A DNA stretch of 64,000 bases from contig NZ_BOSI01000010.1 in assembly GCF_018403265.1 (NCBI RefSeq), positions 1-64,000 on the forward strand. Reading direction: 5' to 3'. The position numbers and the translations under genes are program-made. Source of the stretch: Paenibacillus sp. J31TS4. GTDB lineage: Bacteria > Bacillota > Bacilli > Paenibacillales > NBRC-103111. How positions within the stretch are numbered: the first letter of the stretch is position 1; every line of letters begins with the position of its first letter. The notes under the pieces were generated by a model that had not been told where the DNA came from, made no database searches, and was given only the letters and a program-made list of their open reading frames with translations. Below, piece by piece: positions 55,917 through 64,000 of the stretch.

Positions 55917-56171
55917 ATGATGAAATCTACTGGAATCGTAAGAAAAGTTGACGAACTGGGCCGCGTCGTCATTCCGATCGAGCTGCGTCGGACACTGGGC
56001 ATCGGAGAGAAGGATGCGCTGGAAATCTACGTGGACGGCGAGCGCATTATGCTCAAGAAATACGAGCCGGCCTGTATCTTCTGCGGCAATGCCGAGGAAG
56101 TCACCTACTTCAAAGGAAAAATAGTTTGCAAGAATTGCATCACAGAGATGCCTGCACCTGTGACAAAATGA
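55917..56171 (+). CDS. abrB: transition-state regulator AbrB (variant with C-terminal CxxC pairs)
   Basis: 84 residues from ATG 55917 (AGGGGGAA upstream). Residues 1-50 are nearly the canonical AbrB DNA-binding domain (MKSTGIVRKVDELGRVVIPI, ELRRTLGIGEKDALEIYVDG). The C-terminal half differs from B. subtilis AbrB: it holds two cysteine pairs (ACIFCGNAE and IVCKNCITE), 18 residues apart, which look like a zinc ribbon. It represses post-exponential genes in relatives. It is convergent with rsmI. Confidence 0.93.
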   Translation: MMKSTGIVRKVDELGRVVIPIELRRTLGIGEKDALEIYVDGERIMLKKYEPACIFCGNAEEVTYFKGKIVCKNCITEMPAPVTK

Positions 56172-56188
56172 AAATTATGGTGTATAAT
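56160..56188 (+). promoter_or_regulatory. near-consensus sigma-A promoter at the 3' end of abrB
   Basis: GTGACA (56160-56165), 17 bases, TATAAT (56183-56188), overlapping the abrB stop. Nothing is encoded in the next 150 nt on this strand before antisense to rsmI begins. Confidence 0.55.
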
Positions 56189-56336
56189 AGACCTACACTA
56201 TCCTTTTGTTAATTCTAACCTTTTTTATATCTCCTTTTGTCCCTTGACCCGGGGTGCCGTTGTTGACAGCCCGTGGTTTAGGGATACTTTTTTGCCTTTT
56301 ATTCTGCTGCGCAGCCTGTTCGGGGGCAGGCGGGAG

Positions 56337-57200
56337 CTACAACAGGGCGTTGTAGATGTCCCGCTTGGAGACGCCTCGGTCCTGGGCTGCTTTTTTCATG
56401 GCCGTTTTGCGGTCCTCGCCTTGGTCCTCATAGCGGCGGACGTGCTCGTCCACGCTCAGCTCGGCCCACCAGGCGGCCGCTTCGCCTTCCCCTTCCGCTG
56501 CCCGGCCGAGCACGATGACGTATTCGCCCTGCGGGGGATGCGCCTCGAGGTGGAGGAGCGCTTCGTCCAGTGAGCCCCGCGCGACCTCCTCATAGCGCTT
56601 GGTCAGCTCCCGGACTAGCGCGACCTGCCGGTCGCCGAGCTCCTCCCGCATCGTCCGCAGCGTCTTGGCAACCCGGTGCGGGGACTCATAGAACAGCAGT
56701 GTCGCCGGAACGGCCCCGAGCAGACGCAGCTGCTCCGCCTGGCTCTTGCGGTCGCGCGGCAGGAACCCTGCGAACAGGAACCGGTCGGTCGGCAGTCCCG
56801 AGACGATGAGCGCCGAGAGCGCTGCATTGGCTCCCGGTACCGGAACGACCCGGATCCCCTCTTCGGCAGCCTGCCGAACCAGGTCCTCACCGGGATCGGA
56901 GATGGCCGGCAGCCCGGCGTCGGAGACCAGCGCCACCGACTGTCCCTCCCGGAGGAAACGAAGCAGTTCGGGTCCGCTCGCCTGCTTGTTATGCTCGTGG
57001 TAGCTGACCAGCCTAGTCTGGATGTCGAAATGGGTCAACAGCTTGCGCGTCTGCCGGGTGTCCTCGGCCGCAATCCAGTCGACTTTCTTCAGCGTCTCCA
57101 CCGCACGGAACGTCATGTCGTCGAGGTTGCCGATCGGCGTCCCCACGAGATAGAGCGTACCCGCTTCGGCTTCCGCCGCAAAGCTCTTTTGTACTTGCAT
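56337..57200 (-). CDS. rsmI: 16S rRNA 2'-O-ribose C1402 methyltransferase RsmI
   Basis: 287 residues. Tetrapyrrole-methylase fold: GTLYLVGTPIGNLDDMTFRA, ALVSDAGLPAISDPG, VVPVPGANAALSALIVSGLP, FLFAGFLPRDRKSQ. Same locus as B. subtilis yabC. The start lies 4 nt past the yabB stop, so the two methyltransferases are in one operon. Convergent with abrB; no clear terminator at 56195-56336. Confidence 0.95.
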   Translation of the reverse strand: MQVQKSFAAEAEAGTLYLVGTPIGNLDDMTFRAVETLKKVDWIAAEDTRQTRKLLTHFDIQTRLVSYHEHNKQASGPELLRFLREGQSVALVSDAGLPAISDPGEDLVRQAAEEGIRVVPVPGANAALSALIVSGLPTDRFLFAGFLPRDRKSQAEQLRLLGAVPATLLFYESPHRVAKTLRTMREELGDRQVALVRELTKRYEEVARGSLDEALLHLEAHPPQGEYVIVLGRAAEGEGEAAAWWAELSVDEHVRRYEDQGEDRKTAMKKAAQDRGVSKRDIYNALL

Positions 57201-57203
57201 GTG

Positions 57204-57971
57204 CTACCCCTCCTGTTCGGCCGCGGGCGGCTCGGTCCCGCCGTAATAGATCTCCAGCAGCTCCCGGCAGTATTGGCCGGGCTGTTCATAGACGATCAGA
57301 GGCGGCAGCAGCTTCACATCGGGCTTGCCGTCCCGAATCGCTTCGATCAGCACCATGTTGCTCTCTTCCTCAGCCCGCGGATGCACGAAGCGGATCCGCT
57401 TCGGCTCAAGCCGGTGGCGGCGCAGCGCCTCCAGAATCTCGGCTAGCCGCGACGGGCGGTGCACCATCGCCACCTTCCCGCCGAACTTGACGAGGCGGCT
57501 GCAGGCCGCCGCGACGTCGTCGAGCGTGCAGTAGATCTCGTGGCGGGCCGCCGCTATATGCGAATTCCCATTCTGCTCACCGGCACGCAGCGGCATGTAC
57601 GGCGGATTGACGGTTACGACGTCGAACGTGCCGTGTCCCAGCTCTTGATGGATCGTCCGCAAGTCTCCTTGGCGCATATGAAGCCGGTGCTCCAGCCCGT
57701 TCAGCCGGACGTTGCGGACCGCCATGTCGGCGAGCCGCTCCTGAATTTCCACGCCCCAGATGTCCCCCTGGGTTCGCTGCGACAGCAGCAGCGGGATGAC
57801 TCCATTCCCCGTGCACAAGTCCAGTATGCTTCCGTACTTGGGCACCCCCGCAAATCTTGCCAGCAGCACCGCGTCCATGGAGAAGCTAAAGACGTCGGCG
57901 CTCTGGATAATCTTCAAGTCATTTGTCAGCAAGTCGTCGATCCGCTCTTGCTCCAGCAGGTCGATCTTCAT
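57204..57971 (-). CDS. TrmN6-like tRNA (adenine-N6) methyltransferase YabB
   Basis: 255 residues. SAM motif GSILDLCTGNGVIPLLLSQR and catalytic VVTVNPPYMPLRAGE (NPPY), typical for N6-adenine methylation as in TrmN6 (tRNA1-Val A37). Start IDLLEQERIDDLLTNDLKII is the family hallmark. Target in this organism not shown. A GIY-YIG gene (yazA) lies next to it in B. subtilis but not here. Confidence 0.9.
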   Translation of the reverse strand: MKIDLLEQERIDDLLTNDLKIIQSADVFSFSMDAVLLARFAGVPKYGSILDLCTGNGVIPLLLSQRTQGDIWGVEIQERLADMAVRNVRLNGLEHRLHMRQGDLRTIHQELGHGTFDVVTVNPPYMPLRAGEQNGNSHIAAARHEIYCTLDDVAAACSRLVKFGGKVAMVHRPSRLAEILEALRRHRLEPKRIRFVHPRAEEESNMVLIEAIRDGKPDVKLLPPLIVYEQPGQYCRELLEIYYGGTEPPAAEQEG

Positions 57972-58047
57972 CCCGCGTTCCTCTCTTTCTGTCCTTGCCT
58001 GCCGCCCGAGCCTAACGGTTACCCGAACGAGCAGCCTTTCCGTTTCG

Positions 58048-58078
58048 CAAAAAACCGTAGAGCCGGCGCCCTACGGTT
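58048..58078 (-). terminator. intrinsic terminator after yabA
   Basis: Stem AACCGTAG/CTACGGTT (58053-58060 with 58071-58078), 10-nt GC-rich loop, then TTTTTTG on the minus strand, about 37 nt past yabA. Confidence 0.9.
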
Positions 58079-58114
58079 CTTCCGTTCGCCCGGGAAGCAT
58101 CTCTTCCCGCAGCG

Positions 58115-58450
58115 CTATTTATTCAGGAACGATAAGCAGAACAAGCAATCTCCTTCGTTCCGAAGGTGTCCATAATAGATGTTGCATATATGAAAGCCTT
58201 CATTATAAAGACGGGCCAGATTGTCATGGCCTTCGCCTATCGCAGGCGTTGCTTTCTTCTCTTGGTGTTCGGTCTCCGGGGATGCCTGCTGCTTCAACAT
58301 CTCGCGCAGCTGCCGGTTCTCGTCCGTCAATTGGTGATTTTCCTCCAACAGACGCACCAGTTCTGTCTTCAAGGCGCCAAGATGCTCGAACGCAATCCCC
58401 AGCCTCTCCTCCAGTTGCTCGAATTGTTTGAAAAGCTCTAGTTTGTCCAC
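58115..58450 (-). CDS. yabA: replication initiation-control protein YabA
   Basis: 111 residues. N-terminal leucine-zipper tetramerisation region ([38 protein letters not shown]), a short linker, and a C-terminal zinc domain ([27 protein letters not shown]) that binds DnaA and DnaN. It limits re-initiation at oriC. Same place as in B. subtilis after ricT. Confidence 0.94.
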   Translation of the reverse strand: MDKLELFKQFEQLEERLGIAFEHLGALKTELVRLLEENHQLTDENRQLREMLKQQASPETEHQEKKATPAIGEGHDNLARLYNEGFHICNIYYGHLRNEGDCLFCLSFLNK

Positions 58451-58479
58451 GGTTTCACCCCGACGCCATTAAAGATCCG

Positions 58480-59283
58480 CTAATCCTGTTCCACTACATC
58501 ATCCACCGGGAGTTCCATGACGCGATTCTGTTCAAATAAATGAACCTTGGCTATCCGGTCGTTCGGCTTGAGGCCGATTACTTTGCCGCTTCCGAGCGAG
58601 GTCATGACCATGCGGCCGACCCTCGGAAGCTCATCCTTCGCGCTTTCGTAATTATCATGCTCGTATTTGAGGCAGCACATGAGTCTGCCGCACAAGCCGG
58701 AAATTTTTGTCGGATTGAGCGACAGGTTCTGGTCCTTCGCCATCTTGATCGAGACGGGCTCGAAGTCCCCCAGAAACGAAGAGCAGCACAGAATGCGCCC
58801 GCACGGTCCGATACCGCCGAGCAGCTTGGCTTCATCCCGCACGCCGATCTGTCTCAGCTCGATTCTTGTTCGGAAGACGCTGGCCAAATCCTTGACCAAT
58901 TCCCGAAAATCCACTCGGCCTTCCGCCGTAAAATAAAAAATGATCTTATTGCGGTCAAACGTATATTCAACATCCACCAGCTTCATCTTCAGGTTATGCT
59001 CCCGAATCTTCACTTGGCAGATGCCGAACGCATCCTTGGCCGCCGCTTTGTTGCCCTCGACGAGCACGGCATCGGCCTCGTTTGCGACGCGAATCACTTT
59101 TTTGAGAGGAAGCACGACGTCATCCTCGGATACATCCCGCTTGCCGATGACGACGGTTCCGTATTCGAGACCGCGCGCCGTATCGACGATGACGCTGTCA
59201 TCCTTCTGTACAGGAAGGTCGAGAGGGTCGAAATAGAAGATCTTGCCCGCCTTCTTGAAGCGGACGCCTACCACCGAATACAC
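58480..59283 (-). CDS. ricT: PSP1-domain protein RicT (YaaT)
   Basis: 267 residues from GTG 59283 (AGGAGGGG upstream, just past the holB stop). PSP1 domain with cysteines in GPCGRILCCSSFL and GLCGRLMCC. RicT with RicA and RicF forms the Fe-S Y-complex that acts with RNase Y and promotes sporulation phosphorelay in B. subtilis. No ricA or ricF is in the window. Confidence 0.92.
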   Translation of the reverse strand: MYSVVGVRFKKAGKIFYFDPLDLPVQKDDSVIVDTARGLEYGTVVIGKRDVSEDDVVLPLKKVIRVANEADAVLVEGNKAAAKDAFGICQVKIREHNLKMKLVDVEYTFDRNKIIFYFTAEGRVDFRELVKDLASVFRTRIELRQIGVRDEAKLLGGIGPCGRILCCSSFLGDFEPVSIKMAKDQNLSLNPTKISGLCGRLMCCLKYEHDNYESAKDELPRVGRMVMTSLGSGKVIGLKPNDRIAKVHLFEQNRVMELPVDDVVEQD

Positions 59284-59285
59284 GG

Positions 59286-60263
59286 CTACCCCTCCTGAAT
59301 GTCGATGAGCCACTTTTCCAAGGCGAGGCCGGGATTGGCGTGGGACCGGATACGCTTCTGCGTCTCAATCGTCCGCTCCATACCGCGGATCCAGTAGCCC
59401 GGCTCCCTGCCAATCGCTTGTCTTGACATCCAATCGACTTGATCTATATAAACGATTTGATCTTTTTGTCCGCAGCTTAAGCGTACCATATCTTTAAACC
59501 AGAGCGTGCCCAGGTCCAGAAAGGTATCCAGATGCTCCTGAAGCTCGGTTTTGATGACTTTGTTCTGCACCGTCAGAAGCGCGGCGGGGAAGCGCCCGTC
59601 GACTTCTTTAGCCAATTGTATCATTACATTTCTTGCTTCTGCAAACCAATTTGTGCCGAGCAGCTCCCTCGCAGCACCCAGTCCGGCCACCAGCTGAACG
59701 GCCACCTGCACAAGCGCGGCAGGGAAGCCTTCCTCCTGCAGCGCAGCGGCCATCGCGGGCGCCGGCATCGGAACGAACGGAATCCATTGCGCTCTCGATC
59801 GGATCGTCGGCAGCAGAGCATGCCCATTCTCGGTGATGAGAATCGCCATTACGTCTGTGCCGGGCTCCTCCAGAAACTTCAGCAGGCTGTTCGCCGCCTG
59901 CACCGTCATCCGGTCGGCCTCCTCCGCGATATAGATCTTCGTGCGCGAGCCTGTCGACCGGTAAGCTAGCCCTTTCTGAAGCTCGCGGATCTGGTCGATC
60001 TTAATCGAAGCTCCGTCCGGACCGATCCAGATCAGATCCGGATGGTTGCCGTGCTCAACCTTGCGGCATTCCAGACATTGGCCGCACGCATCGTCCTTGC
60101 GTTCCGTGCAGTACACCGCCTGGGCCAGCGTCTTGGCCATCTCCCTGCGGCCGGAGCCGGAAGGACCGCTGAAGATGTATGCATGCGACAGCTTGTCCCG
60201 CCGCAGTCCATTCTGGAGAATCCTCTTGGCTTGGGCCTGCCCGGGAATGGTATCGAAAGACAT
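59286..60263 (-). CDS. holB: DNA polymerase III delta' subunit
   Basis: Clamp-loader subunit, 325 residues. AAA+ fold: AKRILQNGLRRDKLSHAYIF, P-loop-like SGPSGSGRREMA with Arg for Lys (delta' subunits need not bind ATP), and zinc module CGQCLECRKVEHGNHPD. EADRMTVQAANSLLKFLEEP is the sensor region. Follows yaaR and overlaps ricT start closely. Confidence 0.93.
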   Translation of the reverse strand: MSFDTIPGQAQAKRILQNGLRRDKLSHAYIFSGPSGSGRREMAKTLAQAVYCTERKDDACGQCLECRKVEHGNHPDLIWIGPDGASIKIDQIRELQKGLAYRSTGSRTKIYIAEEADRMTVQAANSLLKFLEEPGTDVMAILITENGHALLPTIRSRAQWIPFVPMPAPAMAAALQEEGFPAALVQVAVQLVAGLGAARELLGTNWFAEARNVMIQLAKEVDGRFPAALLTVQNKVIKTELQEHLDTFLDLGTLWFKDMVRLSCGQKDQIVYIDQVDWMSRQAIGREPGYWIRGMERTIETQKRIRSHANPGLALEKWLIDIQEG

Positions 60264-60325
60264 GCCTCATCGCCTCAATTTCTATTGCTAGTACGAAAAA
60301 TCTTGAAGGTTGCTTGTAAGAAAGG

Positions 60326-60772
60326 TTAAAAAAGCAGGTTGATCAGCATGCCCCTGATCTCTCCGACTCTCTGAAGCAGCTCGATGCGGCTCTGCTCCTT
60401 CTCCAGCAGTTCGTCCGCCAGCTCCAAGAGAGCCGCATCGATCTCTTCCAGCAATTTATACCGTTTGGAGCGGCCGCGGCGGTCCCAGCCCCGCGTATCG
60501 CGCAGCTGGATGCCCCGGCGGGCCGTCTCCTCCAAAAACTGCTTCACCAGCAGCTTGTATTGTCTGAGCTCGCGGACGGTGAGCGTTCGGCTCAGCCGGT
60601 CCGCCTGCTGCTGGATCTGATCCAGCATTCGCTTGAGCTGGTCGCTGCCCGCCTGCTCCTCCGGACGCTTCATGAATTCCGAGAACGACTTGGCGTTCAC
60701 CTGGTTGTTCGCTCCGTGCTCCGGAGGCTTGATATCTTTGGCGAGCGGGCGCCAGCCCGGGTTAATCTTCAT
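60326..60772 (-). CDS. YaaR family protein (DUF327)
   Basis: 148 residues, mostly helical and charged; marks SFSEFMKRPEEQAGSDQLKR, LTVRELRQYKLLVKQFLEET and GWDRRGRSKRYKLLEEID. No known activity; conserved between darA and holB in B. subtilis. ATG at 60772. Confidence 0.87.
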   Translation of the reverse strand: MKINPGWRPLAKDIKPPEHGANNQVNAKSFSEFMKRPEEQAGSDQLKRMLDQIQQQADRLSRTLTVRELRQYKLLVKQFLEETARRGIQLRDTRGWDRRGRSKRYKLLEEIDAALLELADELLEKEQSRIELLQRVGEIRGMLINLLF

Positions 60773-60837
60773 AGCGGGAGAATCCCTTCCTTAAAGAGAG
60801 AGGCTGCCGCCTCTTCCGGCGCTGCCGCGCCTTCTGC

Positions 60838-61179
<342 letters not shown>

Positions 61180-61182
61180 TCA

Positions 61183-61845
61183 TTAGTATAACCCAAGATC
61201 CGGCCGGCCGCCCAGATGTTCTGCTAGGTCCAAAGCAATTTCTGCGGCCACTTCGTCTGCCGGCCGGTCGGCCCGGACGACGCGGATTCGGCCCGGATTC
61301 TCCTCGGCCAGCTGCAAAAAGCTTTCCCGCACGCGGGCATGATATTCGGCGCCCTTGCGCTCGATACGGTCGAGGCCGCCGCCTGCCGCACTGGCACTCC
61401 GGTCCAGCAGCCGCTGACGGCCCACCTCGACGGGAATGTCGAGCAGGTACGTCCGGTTCGGCTGCAGGCCGGAGCTCGCGAACCGGTTGATGGCGGCCAC
61501 CGTTTCTTTGTCCAGCCCGAGGCCGCCCGCCTGGTACGCGATGCTCGCATCAATGAACCGGTCGCACAGCACGATACGGCCCTCCTGCAGCGCGGGCAGA
61601 ATCACCTGGTGCACGTGCTGTGCTCGCGAAGCGGCGTAGAGCAGCACCTCCGTCTGGTCGATCATCTCTCCGTGGTCCGGATCGAGCAGAATGGCCCGAA
61701 CCCGGTCACTGATCGGCGTCCCTCCCGGCTCCCTCGTGAGCAGGACGTCGAAGCCCCGCTCACCGAGATGTGCCGCAAGCCTGCGGATTTGTGTGGTCTT
61801 GCCCGCGCCGTCCGGGCCTTCGAATGTAAGGAATAATCCGTTCAC
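61183..61845 (-). CDS. tmk: thymidylate kinase
   Basis: dTMP to dTDP. 220 residues. P-loop FEGPDGAGKTTQIRRL, DRX motif VLCDRFIDASIAYQAGGLG, and LID region SAAGGGLDRIERKGAEYHARVR. GTG start at 61845 with AGGAGGA upstream. First in tmk-darA-yaaR-holB-ricT-yabA. The gap 61846-61999 holds nothing recognised. Confidence 0.96.
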   Translation of the reverse strand: MNGLFLTFEGPDGAGKTTQIRRLAAHLGERGFDVLLTREPGGTPISDRVRAILLDPDHGEMIDQTEVLLYAASRAQHVHQVILPALQEGRIVLCDRFIDASIAYQAGGLGLDKETVAAINRFASSGLQPNRTYLLDIPVEVGRQRLLDRSASAAGGGLDRIERKGAEYHARVRESFLQLAEENPGRIRVVRADRPADEVAAEIALDLAEHLGGRPDLGLY

Positions 61846-61999
61846 CGTATCCTCCTGCGGTATGCTCAGCTGCGTTGAATCCGGACGTTGGCGGGAGGTA
61901 TAGAATTCGCCCTTCCTTCGCCGGATTCTGGCTGTCTATATTGGTCGTTCGATAAGGTAAGTGGCCTACTATCTATCTATGCACGGCGGGCTCTTCCGG

Positions 62000-63478
62000 T
62001 TAATCGGCCTCTACCTGCAAAGTGAGGAGGGCCGGATCGGCCGTTCCCTGAAAACGGGCGCCCGCTATCCTCAGTCCGTCCAACTGCCGGACCGCTTCCG
62101 TCGATATCCGCTCTCCAGGGTACAAGACGGGGATGCCAGGCGGGTAAGGAATGACCATCTCGGCAGAACGTCTTCCTGCTGCTTGCTGGATCGGAACGCT
62201 AACCGTCTGGCGGGATGTTCGGCGGTCAAACTCGAAAGGAACCGGTTCGGAAAGGAGTGGAAAAGGGGGCATACTGTTATTATTCGTCGGCTTGTCCCGC
62301 TTTTCCTTCTCCGCAAGCGAGAAATTCGCCCGAATCCGCTCCAGGGAGCGGACGAGCCGCTCCGCCTCCGCCCCACGGGATGCTAGGCTGAACACGAGCA
62401 GCGCATACTGCTCGTCCGCCATCTCCACCATGCACCCGTCCTCCTCCAGCTCCCTTTGCAGTGCAAACCCGGTAAGCGTGCCGGTCCGGTCACGAACCGC
62501 AAGCTTGAACGGGTCCTGGCTCTCCCAGCCGGCAGTCGGCGCCGTCCATTCGGGTATAGCGAACTGCGACATCCCGCCGATCGCCTGGCGCACCTCTCGG
62601 GCAGCGGCGAGGCCTTCCTCAAACAGGGCGGAGCCCGTCTGCTGGACGAGAGCCCGCGCCAAATCGAGGGAGGCTAGAATCGGGTAGGAGGGACTGGAGC
62701 TTTGGAGCATGGCCAGGCACTGCGCCAGCCGCCGGCGATCGACCCGCGGCCCTTGGACATGGAGCATGGCCCCCATCGTGAGAGCGGTCAGCAGCTTGTG
62801 TGTCGACTGCACGACGACGTCCGCTCCCTGCGCCAGCGCCGACTCCGGCAGAGCGGGATGCATGCCGTAATGGGCGCCGTGCGCTTCGTCTACGAGCAGC
62901 GGCAGCCCTTTGGCGTGCACCTCGTCCGCAATTGCTCCGAGCGAGATGCCCATGCCATAGTAATTCGGATTGGTCAAGAGAACGCCTCTCGCTTCCGGAT
63001 GTCTCTCTAGCGCATCCGCGACGGCTTCCGGGTCGACGCCGCCCGCCAGGCCGGTGCGCACATCCACAACAGGCGGCACGAACACCGCCTCCGCCCCGGC
63101 GAGCATAAGTCCGTGCAGAACCGATTTGTGCACGTTGCGCTGCACGATCAGCCGCTCGCCTCGGCCGCAGACGCCGAGCACCATCGCCAGGTTGCCGACC
63201 GTGCTTCCGTTTACGAGCAGCCAGCTCTCCTCCGCACCGAAGCAGGAGGCCGCGAGCCGCTGCGCTTCGAGAATCGGCCCTTCCGGCCGATGCAGATCGT
63301 CGAGTCCGGTCACCTCGGTCAGATCGAGCGTCATCACCTGCTTCAAGAGGCCTACGGCCTCGTCCGGCAGCGCCTCTCCTCCTTTGTGGCCGGGTACGTG
63401 AAAGCTGGCCGGCCGGCGCCGGATATGCCCGGCGAGCGCCCGATAGAGAGGCGCTGCGGCGGTTATCGGTTCGTTCAT
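62000..63478 (-). CDS. Orn/Lys/Arg decarboxylase family protein, YaaO-like
   Basis: 492 residues from ATG 63478 (AGGAGG 9 nt upstream). PLP fold type I: SFHVPGHKGG at the N-terminus, EESWLLVNGSTVGNLAM, LVDEAHGAHYG and the PLP lysine in VQSTHKLLTALTMGAM; C-terminal decarboxylase domain with VIPYPPGIPVLYPGE. Substrate (arginine or lysine) not decidable. Same position as B. subtilis yaaO next to tmk. A terminator ends only a few bases before its RBS. Confidence 0.92.
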   Translation of the reverse strand: MNEPITAAAPLYRALAGHIRRRPASFHVPGHKGGEALPDEAVGLLKQVMTLDLTEVTGLDDLHRPEGPILEAQRLAASCFGAEESWLLVNGSTVGNLAMVLGVCGRGERLIVQRNVHKSVLHGLMLAGAEAVFVPPVVDVRTGLAGGVDPEAVADALERHPEARGVLLTNPNYYGMGISLGAIADEVHAKGLPLLVDEAHGAHYGMHPALPESALAQGADVVVQSTHKLLTALTMGAMLHVQGPRVDRRRLAQCLAMLQSSSPSYPILASLDLARALVQQTGSALFEEGLAAAREVRQAIGGMSQFAIPEWTAPTAGWESQDPFKLAVRDRTGTLTGFALQRELEEDGCMVEMADEQYALLVFSLASRGAEAERLVRSLERIRANFSLAEKEKRDKPTNNNSMPPFPLLSEPVPFEFDRRTSRQTVSVPIQQAAGRRSAEMVIPYPPGIPVLYPGERISTEAVRQLDGLRIAGARFQGTADPALLTLQVEAD

Positions 63479-63496
63479 GTTCGGGTTCCTCCTATA

Positions 63497-63525
63497 CAAA
63501 AAAAAGAACAAGCGGCTGCCCGTTC
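63497..63525 (-). terminator. terminator-like hairpin directly before the yaaO RBS
   Basis: Stem GAACGGGC/GCTTGTTC (63518-63525 with 63506-63513, two G-T pairs), 4-nt loop, then nine T on the minus strand, ending about 5 nt before the AGGAGG of yaaO. Confidence 0.83.
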
Positions 63526-63539
63526 CTCTCCTACTATAT

Positions 63540-63581
63540 GAAAAAACGCTCGCCAGCTAAAGCATTTTTTCGCCGGGCGTC
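63540..63581 (-). terminator. terminator after gin
   Basis: Imperfect stem of ACGCCCGGC and a GCGAGCGT arm (63572-63580 with 63546-63553) and a run of six T on the minus strand. It begins 15 nt past the gin stop. Confidence 0.6.
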
Positions 63582-63595
63582 TTCTTTTCTATAGC

Positions 63596-63802
63596 TTAGG
63601 CGTTTTGCTGGTACCAGATCCGTTTCAACTGACGGATATAGAACGGATATTTTTCGTCCTGAACGTCAGTCCGCACCAGCTCCGCCTCGCAGCTCTCGCA
63701 CAGAAATTCCGTCACGATGCGAATGCCGCTTTCCTTCGGCTGCTGGCAAACGATGCAGATCGGTCTAACCGGCTCGTGCTGCTCCCGCTCCTCCGCATGC
63801 AT
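63596..63802 (-). CDS. gin: sigma-G inhibitor Gin (CsfB)
   Basis: 68 residues from ATG 63802 (AAGGGG about 8 nt upstream). Two zinc CxxC pairs (ICIVCQQPKESGIRI and FLCESCEAELVRTD) and the family end DEKYPFYIRQLKRIW. Gin binds and blocks sigma-G (and sigma-E in the forespore in B. subtilis) until needed. A sigma-F-like promoter precedes it. Same order as csfB before yaaO and tmk (xpaC and yaaN are missing). Confidence 0.93.
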   Translation of the reverse strand: MHAEEREQHEPVRPICIVCQQPKESGIRIVTEFLCESCEAELVRTDVQDEKYPFYIRQLKRIWYQQNA

Positions 63803-63832
63803 GTCGCCCACCCCTTCTTCTTCATTTCTATC

Positions 63833-63861
63833 AAGTATACCCTACTCGCTCTCTCTTAAAC
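63833..63861 (-). promoter_or_regulatory. candidate sigma-F promoter of gin
   Basis: Minus strand GTTTA (63857-63861), 14 bases, GGGTATACTT (63833-63842), close to the sigma-F pattern GYATA and GGNNANAMTR. The region 63865-64000 has a GGCTT/AAGCC hairpin around an eight-T run (about 63938-63954) and no gene I can support. Confidence 0.45.
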
Positions 63862-64000
63862 GGCGCCTATTAAATTTTGTTAGTTATCCTATGTCGAGGC
63901 GCAGCGTCCGGTGACTGTCTGCCTAAGGGGACAGATTGGCTTTTTTTTCAAGCCTGTTTGCCCTATACTGAAGGTACTACATGAGGATGTGAGGGAACGC

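Overview
The window is an origin-proximal block of a spore-forming Bacillales genome, most likely Paenibacillaceae (a GC-rich Paenibacillus or relative). I infer this from four things: the 5' end of a 16S rRNA gene at the left edge with a Paenibacillus-type V1 loop; GC-rich coding sequence; many endospore-only genes (spoIIE, spoVT, spoVG, yabG, yabP, yabQ, gin, fin, sspF); and a gene order that follows, almost gene for gene, the Bacillus subtilis segment from csfB through abrB, purR, mfd, spoIIE and ftsH to lysS and rrn. Nearly everything is on the minus strand, so the biological order reads from high to low coordinates. The species is not determined.

Right to left on the minus strand: gin (sigma-G inhibitor) and a YaaO-type decarboxylase (63.8-62.0 kb). 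Next comes the replication and c-di-AMP run tmk-darA-yaaR-holB-ricT-yabA (61.8-58.1 kb), then trmN6-like yabB and rsmI (58.0-56.3 kb). abrB follows on the plus strand with tandem Spo0A boxes, then a YwfO-like HD phosphohydrolase and tatD (55.4-53.3 kb). A plus-strand ecsAB-like ABC transporter (51.3-53.3 kb) diverges from yabE, whose leader carries a ydaO/yuaA c-di-AMP riboswitch and a terminator. Then rnmV-ksgA, yabG, veg, sspF, ispE, purR-ridA, spoVG, glmU-prs, ctc, a 66-residue plus-strand orphan gene, pth-fin, mfd-prsA, spoVT, a SpoVB/MurJ-type flippase, yabN/mazG, HU, rqcP, yabP-yabQ-divIC-yabR, tRNA-Met, a plus-strand TraX-like gene, spoIIE, yabS-yabT, tilS-hpt-ftsH, nadA-nadB-nadC-coaX-hslO-ppiC, cysK, the folate operon pabB-pabA-pabC-folP-folB-folK-yazB-dusB, greA, lysS and the rrn leader with the 16S start.

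The block joins growth functions (folate, NAD, CoA, UDP-GlcNAc, PRPP, isoprenoids, tRNA and rRNA maturation, replisome parts) to the switch into sporulation. Promoters I can read directly match that: consensus sigma-A (greA, nadA, tandem veg), Spo0A-type (abrB, spoIIE), sigma-H (spoVG), and candidate sigma-F (gin), sigma-G (sspF) and sigma-K (yabG) sites. A paired PurBox precedes purR. c-di-AMP appears twice, as a predicted riboswitch and as the DarA receptor.

The most unusual pattern I found is not a gene. Upstream of at least four development genes (spoIIE, yabP, spoVG, yabG) lies a short arm complementary to that gene's own ribosome binding site, with the developmental promoter in the loop between them. 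Read-through mRNA could then hide the RBS, while mRNA made from the developmental promoter lacks the masking arm. This is inference and can be tested.
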